Shown here: one piece after another, positions 36,914-46,356 of the stretch
Numbering within the stretch: position 1 is the first letter of the stretch
How the letters are laid out: each line of letters begins with the position of its first letter
Notes under the pieces: generated by a model
Seen by the model: only the letters and a program-made list of their open reading frames with translations
What the model was told of the DNA's origin: nothing
The model's database searches: none
Made by a program: the position numbers and the translations under genes
From: Moorena sp. SIO3I8
GTDB taxonomy: Bacteria > Cyanobacteriota > Cyanobacteriia > Cyanobacteriales > Coleofasciculaceae
Assembly (NCBI RefSeq): GCF_010692325.1
Contig: NZ_JAAHHW010000024.1
Span: forward strand, 1-64,000
DNA length: 64,000 nucleotides
Reading direction: 5' to 3'

Positions 36914-38524
36914 TTAGACCTCCAACTCTTGCCTAAAGCTTAGCCATGCTGTCATCGCCTCTGGATTAGATGCTACTCCTTTTTGCATCAAAATCACACC
37001 ATCTTTAAAATCAATGATGCCATACTCGTTAGTCTTGGTGACCCGGTCAATCATGTTAACTAAGGAGCGCAACCGCTGACCATCATGCTTAAAGGCAATT
37101 TGATAGCGTTGTAACCGCCATAAATCTGCGATCGCATAATCCACCTTCACCACCTCGCCATTATCATTGCGCAACTGTAAATCGGCTAAGCGGATGACTT
37201 CCCGACGTCCTGACAGATGAGGCACTAGATAGGTAGTGGCTGAGACACTAGCATTTCGAGGAATCTGAGCCAGTAATGACCGGATCGACCCCACACGAGA
37301 CCACTGTTGGGTTAAGGGAACATAGACGAAGGGTTGGTAGGAATCCGGAAGCAGGAAATAAAAGGTTCGATTTGGGCTAGAGGTAATGGTCAACACTACC
37401 GCAAGGGTTAGACAAAAAATCCAAAAGCGCCGAAACTTAGACCTAGCCGAGATCACAGCTTGACTAAATTGGGGATGAGCTGACCACCAAAGTATCGCGC
37501 CATAAAATAGCCCAGGTACTACGGTCATCGCATAGCGGATATTAATCGCAAGCACTGATTGACCTTTACCCAACAGGAGTTTTAGCAAAGGAAATGCTGC
37601 GATAGACCAAGAAGCGGGAGCAATAGCTGGTATAAATGCTAATGGTAACCATTGACCTAATAAATACTGAATGGTGCCAAAAAAGGGAGTAAACAGTTCT
37701 ACTAGTAAAAGCCAGGGATTGGTCACCATACCCTTAATAATCTCCAGGGTAGACGCCTCATCCCCATCAGCGTACTGACCAAAACGCTCGATCATGAACC
37801 GTTGAGAAATATCTTCCGAAAATATAGGCATAATTAGATTGGTCAAGACAAGTATGTAACCGAAACTGAGGGTACAAACTGCCAGACCAATGCGAGGGTA
37901 GCGCCGACTGACAATTAAATAGAATCCCACACCAAACAAACCTATGCCGGAATCTTCCCGTACAGCTAAAATCAAAATTGCCAGCAACCAAAACAGCCAC
38001 CACCAGCGTTTTTCCATAGCTAGCAGTAGCCCAAACACAAACAGCGGAATTTGGCAGATGTCATGGAAGTTGGCTAAGGTCGGACCAAGAATAGCATTAG
38101 CACAGTAAAAGCTAACCGTAATCATTGCTGCTAACATCGGTTGCAGATACTGTCTGGCCAGGATATACAAAACAACACCAGCAGCTGTTACCAAGGTTAC
38201 CTGCAAAACCGTTAGGGTAGCGGGAAATGGGAACAAAGCATATAACGGTAACCAAAGTAATAGCGCAGGAGTAAAGTGTTGCCCTAATCGGTGGTAATAT
38301 ACATTTGGAACTTCCCCATTATGAACTACATTAGTAGACAGTTGGGATGAAAGAGTACTCTGAAAGACACGACCGTGACTGCCATTCCAGAAGACTTGAT
38401 TAAAAATTCCTTGATCGTAGGAAGAATAAAAAGTATAGTGTCGATGTAGAGTAAAAATTAAGGTGAATAAAAAAAATGCGATCGCCGCAGTAATAACAAG
38501 TTTTAAACCAGGTTTTTTTGTCAT
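36914..38524 (-). CDS. DUF2079 polytopic membrane protein
   Basis: 536 residues with about a dozen hydrophobic segments. The opening (FTLHRHYTFYSSYDQGIFNQ) with the conserved D-Q-G-I-F-N-Q, and YYHRLGQHFTPALLLWLPLY, match the DUF2079 family, which is distantly related to GT-C glycosyltransferases such as PMT. A sugar-transfer role at the membrane is plausible but unproven. Start ATG 38524. The neighbouring sensor kinases are on the same strand but more than 100 bp away with a TGTCCTTTGTCATT duplication between. Confidence 0.8.
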   Translation of the reverse strand: MTKKPGLKLVITAAIAFFLFTLIFTLHRHYTFYSSYDQGIFNQVFWNGSHGRVFQSTLSSQLSTNVVHNGEVPNVYYHRLGQHFTPALLLWLPLYALFPFPATLTVLQVTLVTAAGVVLYILARQYLQPMLAAMITVSFYCANAILGPTLANFHDICQIPLFVFGLLLAMEKRWWWLFWLLAILILAVREDSGIGLFGVGFYLIVSRRYPRIGLAVCTLSFGYILVLTNLIMPIFSEDISQRFMIERFGQYADGDEASTLEIIKGMVTNPWLLLVELFTPFFGTIQYLLGQWLPLAFIPAIAPASWSIAAFPLLKLLLGKGQSVLAINIRYAMTVVPGLFYGAILWWSAHPQFSQAVISARSKFRRFWIFCLTLAVVLTITSSPNRTFYFLLPDSYQPFVYVPLTQQWSRVGSIRSLLAQIPRNASVSATTYLVPHLSGRREVIRLADLQLRNDNGEVVKVDYAIADLWRLQRYQIAFKHDGQRLRSLVNMIDRVTKTNEYGIIDFKDGVILMQKGVASNPEAMTAWLSFRQELEV

Positions 38525-38634
38525 TTGTCCTTTGTCATTTGTCCTTGGTATTAAGCTCCATACATAAAGTTTCGCTTTTTGAAAACTACTCTTGTTTTAA
38601 ACACACCCGAACTAAATCCCTACAAAGGTAATTG

Positions 38635-40197
38635 CTAATTGCTACTACTCCCGAGCCCTTGCCAATCAGCACTTATCACGTCACACGTCTGACATCTGAC
38701 TTCCCCATTACTTACTATGGGGATTTTAATCGTAAATGTTGTACCAACGCCCAATTGACTAGTCAGTTCAATCTCTCCCTGATGCTGTTCCACACAGCGT
38801 TTCACAATCGATAATCCCAGACCAGTCCCTTGAATTGTTCCCACATTTTTTGCTCGATAAAAAGACTCGAAAATTTGATTTTGGTCTGCTTCAGCAATTC
38901 CAATTCCTTTATCCTGGATGCGGAACACAACCAACTGCTGTTTCAGATCACAGGTTAGGTTAAAGGTCACGATTTCATGAGAAGGAGAATACTTTAGAGC
39001 ATTGGTAAGCAGATTAGTTATAATGTAATGTATAAGCTTATCATCCATACAGACTTCTGTATAGACCCCGTCAGAGGTAAAAACAATCCGATTGCGGCTG
39101 GCTTCATCTAGGCATAGTTCTGCAATTAAATCCTGGCAGAATTGCTCTAAGTTCATCGGAGTTGGAATAAATTCTAGCCGACCTACTTCAGCTTGACCGA
39201 TTAGCAACACCTCTTCCATCAACTCAGTCATGCGCTCTACTGAAATAGTAATTCGTTTTAGATAACGGTGCTTTTGCTCCTGAGTGGCCAGATTACCATA
39301 GCGCTTAAGTAATTCAGCGGCAGTTAGGATCACACTGAGGGGATTACGGAATTCGTGGCAAACGGTGGAGACGAACTGGGAGCGGAAATCTTGGATTTCT
39401 TGCTCTTTTTCCAACACCTGCTCTAACATTTCTGTCTGAGGATCCTCGCTGATATCCCAAAACGCGAGCACTACTCCATTCACGTTTCCCAGTTGGTCTT
39501 TTAGGGGTGAAGCACTATTACCAACGGCAATTCGACCACCATCCTTTGTAATCAAAGCGTTATGCTCGCCCAGATAGACAACTTGTCCGGTCTTGATTAC
39601 TTTATCTAGGGGATACTTGACTAGATTACCAGTCAGATCATTAACAATTGGCAACACTGAGGTCAGATCTCGCCCCCATACCTCGGATTGGTTCCAGCCA
39701 GTCAGAGCTTCAGCGGGAGCATTCATAAAGGTAATGATACCTTGGGTCGTGGTAGCAATAACTGCATCATCGATAGAGTTTAAAATGGATGACAACTGAG
39801 CTTGGCTGCTCTGCAACGACTGCTCCATCTGGTATTGCTGGAGAGCAATTTCAATAGCAACCCGCAAGTCTCTGTCGTTAAAGGGTTTGGTCACATAACC
39901 AAAGGGTTGGGTAACTTTAGCCCCTTGCAAGGTATCTTCATCCCCATAGGCAGTTAAATAGACGATAGGAATACGTAAATGTTCACGGATTTGCCTAGCA
40001 GCAGTAATACCATCCATCTTGCCTTTGAGGAAAATGTCCATCAGCACTAAGTCAGGCTTAGTTTGAGCGGCTTTGGTAATGGCTTGAGAGCCAGATGAAG
40101 CAGTAGCTGATACCATATACCCCAGTTGCTTAAGCTGGCTAGCAATTGTCTTAGCAACAATAACTTCGTCTTCTACAACTAACACCCTGGTAACCAC
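38635..40197 (-). CDS. Response regulator-PAS-histidine kinase
   Basis: 520 residues: a receiver (1-120) with the phospho-Asp in LVLMDIFLKGKMDG, Thr in YLTAYG and Lys in VTKPFND; a PAS domain (about 130-250); HisKA with VCHEFRNPLSVIL (phospho-His near 290); and a HATPase with DKGIGIAEADQNQIFESF and TGLGLSIVKRC. All catalytic residues are intact. It starts with GTG whose G is the last base of the TAG stop of the upstream kinase (TAGTG), so the two are translationally coupled and probably form one relay. Confidence 0.88.
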   Translation of the reverse strand: MVTRVLVVEDEVIVAKTIASQLKQLGYMVSATASSGSQAITKAAQTKPDLVLMDIFLKGKMDGITAARQIREHLRIPIVYLTAYGDEDTLQGAKVTQPFGYVTKPFNDRDLRVAIEIALQQYQMEQSLQSSQAQLSSILNSIDDAVIATTTQGIITFMNAPAEALTGWNQSEVWGRDLTSVLPIVNDLTGNLVKYPLDKVIKTGQVVYLGEHNALITKDGGRIAVGNSASPLKDQLGNVNGVVLAFWDISEDPQTEMLEQVLEKEQEIQDFRSQFVSTVCHEFRNPLSVILTAAELLKRYGNLATQEQKHRYLKRITISVERMTELMEEVLLIGQAEVGRLEFIPTPMNLEQFCQDLIAELCLDEASRNRIVFTSDGVYTEVCMDDKLIHYIITNLLTNALKYSPSHEIVTFNLTCDLKQQLVVFRIQDKGIGIAEADQNQIFESFYRAKNVGTIQGTGLGLSIVKRCVEQHQGEIELTSQLGVGTTFTIKIPIVSNGEVRCQTCDVISADWQGLGSSSN

Positions 40198-41792
40198 TAT
40201 TGTTGTCCTATTGCCTCTACAATTGTTGGTGTTGAGAATACTATTCTGAAAGCTGTGCCCTCGCTATGGCCCTGAAACATACTCCCCTCTAGTTGCTCCG
40301 TTGCCAGGTCATAAACTAACGATAATCCTAAAGACTGGGTATTACGCCAATCTAACTGTTCTGGTAAACCAACTCCATTATCTCGGACAATCAATTCAAC
40401 GTCATCGTCCCCGCTACGGTGCAATTCAATGTGAATCTCACCAGAGCGTCCATTGGGAAACCCGTACTTCAGGGAATTGGATACCAGTTCATTGATGATT
40501 AGACCGCAAGGGATGGCCTGATCAATACTGAGCGGAATGGGTTCAATAGTGGTGTGCAACTGAATCCTATCGCTAGTTATTTGATAAGCTACCAGTAAGT
40601 TCACGGCTAGGTTCTGGATATAATCGACTACATCCAGGTTGCCTATCACTGAGGCACCATAAAGTTTCTTATGAATGAGAGCCATGGCTTCAAGGCGATG
40701 GCGAGCTTCCGACAGGTGTAGTCGGGTTTGGGGTTCATCTATTGTCACAGATTGCAAGTGTAGCAAGCCAGAAACAATTTGTAAGTTGTTTTTGACCCGA
40801 TGGTGAATTTCTTGGAGCAGCACCTCTTTCTCAACTAGGGTAGCTTTGAGGTTTTCCTCGACCTGTTTGAGCTGTGTGATGTCGATGGCTATGTTATAGA
40901 TCCGAGTGGGAGTGTTATTAGCATCCTTGAGGAGGTGAGCACGATGGCGAATCCAACTCACAGCTCCATCCGGTCGCAAAATTCTGTAGTCAATATCTTT
41001 GGCACCAGTTGACAGCAGGGTTTGCTCTGCCAGTTGATAGGTTTCGAGATCGTCTGGGTGAACCACTGATTCCCACAGGCGTAAGTTTCCGAAGAACTCA
41101 TTGATACTGCGACCATAGACTTGCTCGGTAGCACTGTTAAGATAAAGCAGTTTGTCAATCGAAGGATCAAAAGACCATACCACTGCTTCTAGGTCAGCCA
41201 GAATACTCTCAAGACGTTCTTGGCTCAACTGCCAAGCATGTTCATTTTCCCCCAATTCCTCCTCAAACTGCTGATTGACAGCAACTTCCTGCTGCCATCG
41301 CTGATTAGCTGCCACTAATTCCCTTTCTTTTTGAGTCAACTGTTGCTGTAAGTCTTCGACCTTAGTCACGATAGCAGAGAGGATTGCTGCCATGGTGTGG
41401 GGGGTCACCACACGTACTACTTGACCTTGCTCATCCACTAGGGGTAGGTGACGAATCTGGTGTTGACGTAATTGGGACTCTACCAAGAAAATGTCCGGTG
41501 TCGGTATGATGGGCAAGGTAATTAACTCTTGAGTCATCACATCAGCAATGGAAACCCCTGAGTGTACCATTCCAGCTGTTGCTACTTTGACCACATCCCG
41601 TTCTGTAAAAATTCCTACCAATTTCTGGTGCTGTACTACCAGCACATAGCTCCTTCCAGTTTGATTCATCGTAGCGATCGCTTCCGTTACTGGAGTATCG
41701 GGAGCAATGGTGAGGGGCTGCTGGTCGCCAGGAAAATTTACAATGGAAAATTGACCAGAAATGCCATTTTTCAGGTAATCTTTAGCTTCCAT
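40197..41792 (-). CDS. CBS-PAS sensor histidine kinase (HisKA_2 type)
   Basis: 531 residues. Two CBS motifs (about 20-145; VGIFTERDVVKVAT, LPLVDEQGQVVRVV) suggest sensing of an adenine nucleotide. A coiled coil (QQLTQKERELVAANQRWQQE) leads to a PAS domain (about 200-310) and a HisKA_2 dimerisation domain with LQEIHHRVKNNLQIVSGLL (phospho-His), then a HATPase with RDNGVGLPE and SLGLSLV. It is the first gene of a two-gene signalling operon, coupled to the downstream RR-kinase. Start ATG 41792. Divergent from dxs, 89 bp apart. Confidence 0.87.
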   Translation of the reverse strand: MEAKDYLKNGISGQFSIVNFPGDQQPLTIAPDTPVTEAIATMNQTGRSYVLVVQHQKLVGIFTERDVVKVATAGMVHSGVSIADVMTQELITLPIIPTPDIFLVESQLRQHQIRHLPLVDEQGQVVRVVTPHTMAAILSAIVTKVEDLQQQLTQKERELVAANQRWQQEVAVNQQFEEELGENEHAWQLSQERLESILADLEAVVWSFDPSIDKLLYLNSATEQVYGRSINEFFGNLRLWESVVHPDDLETYQLAEQTLLSTGAKDIDYRILRPDGAVSWIRHRAHLLKDANNTPTRIYNIAIDITQLKQVEENLKATLVEKEVLLQEIHHRVKNNLQIVSGLLHLQSVTIDEPQTRLHLSEARHRLEAMALIHKKLYGASVIGNLDVVDYIQNLAVNLLVAYQITSDRIQLHTTIEPIPLSIDQAIPCGLIINELVSNSLKYGFPNGRSGEIHIELHRSGDDDVELIVRDNGVGLPEQLDWRNTQSLGLSLVYDLATEQLEGSMFQGHSEGTAFRIVFSTPTIVEAIGQQ

Positions 41793-41881
41793 ATAACCCT
41801 TGAAGCGCCAAATTATTGGATACTTTTAGGGAGTCGAAAGATAAACATTAACACAATCCAGTAGCAATTCAAAGAGACGGT

Positions 41882-43789
41882 ATGCATCTCAGTGAAATTA
41901 CTCATCCAAATCAGTTGCACGGTCTATCGATTCGTCAACTAGAGGAAATTGCCCGTCAAATTCGCGAGAAACATCTCCAAACCATAGCTACTAGTGGTGG
42001 TCACTTAGGGCCAGGCTTGGGAGTGGTAGAATTAACCCTAGCTCTGTATCAAACACTTGACCTTGACTATGATAAGGTAGTCTGGGATGTGGGACACCAA
42101 GCTTATCCCCACAAAATGCTCACGGGGCGCTATAACCGATTCCATACCCTACGGCAGAAAGATGGTATTGCTGGTTATCTAAAGCGCTGCGAGAATAAGT
42201 TTGATCACTTTGGAGCAGGTCATGCGTCCACCAGTATTTCTTCTGCTTTGGGTATGGCCCTCGCCCGAGACCGCAGAGGGGAAAATTTCAAAGTTGCAGC
42301 AGTTATTGGTGATGGTGCTCTGACCGGTGGCATGGCCTTGGAAGCCATCAATCATGCAGGACATTTACCCCATACTAAACTGCTGGTGGTGCTCAATGAC
42401 AATGAGATGTCCATCTCCCCCAATGTGGGGGCTATTCCTCGTTACCTCAACAAAGTGCGGCTTTCTGAGCCAATGCAGTTTATTACTGACAATTTGGAGG
42501 AACAGTTCAAACATCTCCCCTTTGTCGGTGAGTCTTTATCCCCAGACTTGCAACGGCTCAAGGAAGGGATGAAGCGTTTAGCTGTACCTAAGGTCGGAGC
42601 AGTATTTGAAGAACTTGGCTTTACTTACATCGGACCGGTGGATGGTCACAATCTAGAGGAGTTAATTTCCACCTTTACCAACGCCCACAAGCTAGATGGA
42701 CCAGTGCTGGTGCATGTGGCAACTACGAAGGGCAAGGGGTATGCGATCGCAGAAGCGGACAAAGTGGGTTACCATGCCCAAAGTCCCTTCAACCTAGCTA
42801 CGGGTAAAGCGCTTCCCGCTAAAAAACCCAAACCCCCCGGCTATTCCAAAGTGTTTGCCCACACCCTGGTCACACTAGCTCAGAATAATCCCAAAATCAT
42901 TGGCATCACGGCAGCTATGGCTACTGGGACAGGGTTGAATAAATTGCAAGAAAAACTCCCTAACCAATACATTGATGTGGGGATTGCGGAACAACACGCG
43001 GTCACCCTAGCGGCTGGCCTAGCCTGTGAAGGAATGCGGCCAGTTGCAGCTATTTACTCCACCTTCTTACAACGGGCTTACGACCAAATCATTCACGACG
43101 TTTGTATCCAAAACCTACCGGTCTTTTTCTGCCTCGACCGTGCGGGAATTGTGGGTGCTGATGGCCCTACTCACCAAGGGATGTATGATATCGCCTATTT
43201 GCGATGCATTCCCAATATGGTAATTATGGCTCCCAAAGACGAAGCTGAACTGCAACGTATGGTAGTTACAGGAGTAAACCACACCGATGGTCCGATTGCC
43301 ATGCGCTATCCTCGGGGTAGTGGTTATGGCGTTCCCCTGATGGAAGATGGTTGGGAAGCCCTACCCATTGGTAAAGCAGAACTCTTGCGTAATGGTGACG
43401 ACCTGTTAATGCTAGGGTACGGCAGTATGGTTTACACCGCCATGCAAGCCGCTGAAATTCTTAGCGAGCATGGTATTGAAACAACGGTGATTAATGCTCG
43501 TTTTGTCAAGCCCCTAGATACAGAATTAATCTTCCCCTTGGCTCAGAAAATTGGTCGTGTAGTTACCCTAGAAGAAGGGTGCTTAATGGGTGGCTTTGGT
43601 TCAGCGGTGGCAGAAGCACTGATGGATAATGATATATTAGTTCCCCTCAAGCGCTTTGGTGTACCGGATCAATTAGTGGATCATGCCAAGCCCGATGAAT
43701 CAAAAGCTGATTTGGGGCTAACTGGCTCTCAAATTGCTGAACAGATCAGGGAAGCATTCTTTAATAGACAGCCCTCTGGTGTTAGTTAA
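41882..43789 (+). CDS. dxs: 1-deoxy-D-xylulose-5-phosphate synthase
   Basis: 635 residues, full length. First enzyme of the MEP isoprenoid pathway, condensing pyruvate and glyceraldehyde 3-phosphate with thiamine diphosphate. Visible motifs: [34 protein letters not shown], the TPP/Mg motif [16 protein letters not shown] with [12 protein letters not shown], and the pyrimidine-domain [17 protein letters not shown] carrying the catalytic Glu. It feeds carotenoids, the chlorophyll side chain and quinones. Start ATG 41882, preceded by AGAGACGGT. Followed by a long palindrome and mtnA. Confidence 0.97.
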   Translation: MHLSEITHPNQLHGLSIRQLEEIARQIREKHLQTIATSGGHLGPGLGVVELTLALYQTLDLDYDKVVWDVGHQAYPHKMLTGRYNRFHTLRQKDGIAGYLKRCENKFDHFGAGHASTSISSALGMALARDRRGENFKVAAVIGDGALTGGMALEAINHAGHLPHTKLLVVLNDNEMSISPNVGAIPRYLNKVRLSEPMQFITDNLEEQFKHLPFVGESLSPDLQRLKEGMKRLAVPKVGAVFEELGFTYIGPVDGHNLEELISTFTNAHKLDGPVLVHVATTKGKGYAIAEADKVGYHAQSPFNLATGKALPAKKPKPPGYSKVFAHTLVTLAQNNPKIIGITAAMATGTGLNKLQEKLPNQYIDVGIAEQHAVTLAAGLACEGMRPVAAIYSTFLQRAYDQIIHDVCIQNLPVFFCLDRAGIVGADGPTHQGMYDIAYLRCIPNMVIMAPKDEAELQRMVVTGVNHTDGPIAMRYPRGSGYGVPLMEDGWEALPIGKAELLRNGDDLLMLGYGSMVYTAMQAAEILSEHGIETTVINARFVKPLDTELIFPLAQKIGRVVTLEEGCLMGGFGSAVAEALMDNDILVPLKRFGVPDQLVDHAKPDESKADLGLTGSQIAEQIREAFFNRQPSGVS

Positions 43790-43819
43790 TCTATGAATGT
43801 TAACAGTTGACAGTTAACG

Positions 43820-43851
43820 GTTAACGGTTAACGGAACCGTTAACCGTTAAC
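43820..43851. repeat. Perfect 15-bp inverted repeat (GTTAACGG units)
   Basis: GTTAACGGTTAACGG (43820-43834), AA, then its exact reverse complement (43837-43851). It lies 30 bp after dxs and before mtnA. There is no T-tract, so it may be a repeat or an mRNA-stabilising stem rather than a terminator. Confidence 0.8.
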
Positions 43852-43882
43852 AATATAGAAATTAACAATATACAGATTTTCG

Positions 43883-44944
43883 ATGAATTCATCCACATAC
43901 CAAGTGTATCCCGTTGTTTGGGAAAACGACCGAGTTATCCTTATTGACCAAAACAGCTTACCCAAAAAATATGCCATTGTAGAAATCAGTCGCTGTGAAG
44001 ATATGGTTGAGGCGATTAAAACTATGATTGTTCGGGGAGCACCAGCTATTGGGGTAGCAGCGGCTTATGGCATTTACCTTGGCGCAAGAGAGATTAAAAC
44101 TCAAGAACGTAAGGCTTTCCTTGAACAGCTTGAAGTTGTAGCGCAGCAGTTGCGGCAAACTCGTCCTACAGCCGTGAATTTGTTTTGGGCAATCATGCGG
44201 ATGCTTAAAAATGCCTATGAAACGATCGGGACAGTAGAAGAGATTAAAGCTTCCTTACTTGAAACAGCTAAACAAATTCAGCTGGAGGATTTACAAACCT
44301 GTCAAGCCATAGGCGATCGCGGATTAGAGGTATTACCGAAAACCCCCGACAAACTGTGTCTTCTGACCCATTGTAATGCAGGAGCGTTGGCAACCGCTGG
44401 GTATGGTACTTCCTTGGGAGTGGTGCGTTCGGCGTGGCGGGATGGGCGATTAGCCAGATTATATGCTGGCGAAACCCGCCCCCGCTTGCAAGGTGCTAGG
44501 TTAACTACCTGGGAATGCGTCGAAGAAGGTATTCCGGTTACTTTAATTACTGATAGCATGGCCGCCCATTGTATGAAACAAGGGCTAATTGATGCGGTTG
44601 TAGTGGGAGCTGATCGCATTGCTGCCAATGGGGATACGGCTAACAAAATTGGTACCTATAGTTTAGCCCTGATTGCTCAAGCTCATCAAATACCGTTCTT
44701 TGTGGCTGCTCCAATCTCAACCATTGATTTTCAGCTATCTACTGGCCAAGAGATTCCCATTGAAGAACGTCACCCCTCAGAAATTTATCAGATTGGGGAG
44801 ACAGTGATTTGTCCCCCTAAAGTGGAATTTTATAACCCAGCTTTTGATGTGACTCCGGCGGAGTTAATTACTGCCATTATTACTGAAAAAGGTGCAGTTG
44901 CCCCCAGTGAGCTGTCACAACTTAACATTAAGCAATCAGTGTGA
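43883..44944 (+). CDS. mtnA: S-methyl-5-thioribose-1-phosphate isomerase
   Basis: 353 residues. Methionine-salvage enzyme converting 5-methylthioribose-1-phosphate to the ribulose form. Conserved segments: [32 protein letters not shown] with the catalytic Cys, [15 protein letters not shown], and [20 protein letters not shown] with the catalytic Asp. The eIF2B-like fold ends normally. Homology to eIF2B alpha is family-wide, but the Cys and Asp motifs point to the isomerase. Start ATG 43883. Confidence 0.95.
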   Translation: MNSSTYQVYPVVWENDRVILIDQNSLPKKYAIVEISRCEDMVEAIKTMIVRGAPAIGVAAAYGIYLGAREIKTQERKAFLEQLEVVAQQLRQTRPTAVNLFWAIMRMLKNAYETIGTVEEIKASLLETAKQIQLEDLQTCQAIGDRGLEVLPKTPDKLCLLTHCNAGALATAGYGTSLGVVRSAWRDGRLARLYAGETRPRLQGARLTTWECVEEGIPVTLITDSMAAHCMKQGLIDAVVVGADRIAANGDTANKIGTYSLALIAQAHQIPFFVAAPISTIDFQLSTGQEIPIEERHPSEIYQIGETVICPPKVEFYNPAFDVTPAELITAIITEKGAVAPSELSQLNIKQSV

Positions 44945-44961
44945 CATCTATCTTGGTTTTA

Positions 44962-44993
44962 GGGAGTAGGGAGTAGGGAGTAGGGAGTAGGGG
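44962..44993. repeat. 8-bp tandem repeat (GGGAGTA)n
   Basis: Four GGGAGTA units directly after mtnA; a relative of the GGGAACA and GGGAGCA arrays. Confidence 0.88.
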
Positions 44994-45048
44994 TAACTAA
45001 AATGATCAATTAAAATAACATAAAATATCAAATAGCTAAGAGGAAATC

Positions 45049-45666
45049 GTGAACGGAAAACTGTCCACCCAACGCTTAATTGTGTGTGGCTTAAGTGTAG
45101 CTATCCCGTTATTATACGCAGAGGTAGCCACCGCCGCCGCTGATCTAACCAATACTAGTTTCACTAACTGGAAAGAAATTCGCTATGAAAGCTTTCTGCC
45201 AAGGGTTGAAACACCAGAATTGTCTCCTCTCGAAGAAGTCAATCACTATCTGCGGCAAGAGGAAGATTTCTTTAATAATACCCCTCGTTTAGTGATTAAA
45301 CTAAGTGAGCGTCGTGTTTATGTTTATCGAGGAGATAAACTCGAAGCCAGTTATCCAGTTGCCATCGGTCAGCCTGGTTGGGAAACCCCTACAGGCAATT
45401 TCCAAGTGACACAGATGGTTCAAAATCCAGTTTGGAAGCATCCTATAACTGGTGAAATCGTTGCTCCAGGACCAGAAAACCCTCTTGGTCCAAGGTGGAT
45501 GGCATTTTGGAGTGATGGAACAAACTACATCGGCTTCCATGGTACCAATGCTGAGGAACTGGTGGGAGAAGCAGTGTCTCACGGTTGCATCCGGATGCGT
45601 AATGATGATGTCAAAGCTTTGTATAACAGAGTGGCTTTGGGAACTTCTGTAATGGTACAGGAATAG
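45049..45666 (+). CDS. L,D-transpeptidase (YkuD domain)
   Basis: 205 residues, start GTG 45049 with GAGGAAA about 6 nt upstream. An N-terminal signal segment (LIVCGLSVAIPLLYAEVATA) implies export. The YkuD domain runs from RLVIKLSERRVYVY to the end and has the catalytic signature IGFHGTN followed by AVSHGCIRMRNDDV, with the nucleophilic Cys near residue 180. Such enzymes make 3-3 crosslinks in peptidoglycan or attach proteins to it. Confidence 0.92.
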   Translation: MNGKLSTQRLIVCGLSVAIPLLYAEVATAAADLTNTSFTNWKEIRYESFLPRVETPELSPLEEVNHYLRQEEDFFNNTPRLVIKLSERRVYVYRGDKLEASYPVAIGQPGWETPTGNFQVTQMVQNPVWKHPITGEIVAPGPENPLGPRWMAFWSDGTNYIGFHGTNAEELVGEAVSHGCIRMRNDDVKALYNRVALGTSVMVQE

Positions 45667-45674
45667 TTATTTTT

Positions 45675-45711
45675 GACAACTCCCCCGGCGCGAGTAATCC
45701 TCGTGCTGGGG
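45675..45711. mobile_element. IS200/IS605-type subterminal hairpin (TTGACAACTCCCC)
   Basis: TTGACAACTCC precedes a 12-bp stem with two G-T wobbles: CCCCGGCGCGAG (45683-45694), loop TAATC, CTCGTGCTGGGG (45700-45711), then ATT. The TTGACA-CTCCCC...GGGGATT frame recurs at 61333-61364. Its position before the dead tnpA and tnpB suggests it marks the left end of that element or a nested related one. Confidence 0.5.
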
Positions 45712-45799
45712 ATTGAGGCAGGTTCCTCAGGGCTTGTGACAGTTACTGAAAATGTCCACTAATCTAACACTATCTCCAAGCATCTGTTAGATTTAAGTC

Positions 45800-46300
45800 A
45801 TGGTACTTATACCAATCCGTAAGGCGGTCGAACTTACGGGACTATCAAGGAACACGTTAAGGAAGTACGCGGACAATGGAACCCTCAAATGCGAAAGGAC
45901 TCCAGGAGGAACTAGATTATTTCAAACATAAGATATCATCAGGTTCGGAGCTCGACGTTCAAAACCTGATCAACTTCGTGAACGGAATAGTAAAACGATC
46001 TGCTACTGCCGAGTCAGTACCAGCAAGCAAAGAGACGACCTCGACAGACTTCTCGCCTACCTCCACTCCCTTTTTCCCGACGCCGAAATCATCTTTGACA
46101 TCGGCTCAGGTCTCAACTACTATTGAAAAGGGCTTAAAACCATACTGGAGCGAATTGTCCTCGGAGATAAGCTCACGATTGTTGTTGCCTGTAGAGACAG
46201 ACTTACCCGATTTGGGTTTGAACTCATTGAGTACTTGGTTAGAAGTTACCGTAAGAGTAGTGCAGCCTTTATAGTTGGTAAATTATGCAGCATAGGGTAA
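45800..46300 (+). pseudogene. tnpA: IS607-type TnpA serine recombinase with two nonsense codons
   Basis: Reading the frame of ATG 45800 gives a MerR-like HTH (IRKAVELTGLSRNTLRKYAD, then CERTPGGTRLFQT), a TAA at 45929, and then the resolvase domain with YCRVSTSKQRDDLDRLLAYL (nucleophile Ser, codon 46016) and DIGSGLNYY, a TGA at 46124, and GLKTILERIVLGDKLTIVVA with CRDRLTRFGFELIEYL, ending at TAA 46298. The C-terminal helix region usual after IVVA..RFG is cut short. Both stops are in frame, so two point mutations and a C-terminal loss killed it. The 132-codon frame at 45876 in another register is a shadow of this gene. Confidence 0.88.
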
Positions 46301-46356
46301 AGGTTTTGTAGTAAGGCTGCACTACTCTAAGGTTTCATCTCCGGTCAGTCTCAACG

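Noticed and set aside
43820-43851. Palindrome after dxs as an intrinsic terminator
   Set aside because: No T-tract follows the stem and the arms are built of GTTAACG units, so I list it as a repeat.
45876-46274. 132-codon plus-strand frame
   Set aside because: It lies in the wrong register over the dead IS607 tnpA; the register starting at 45800 has recognisable HTH and recombinase motifs.
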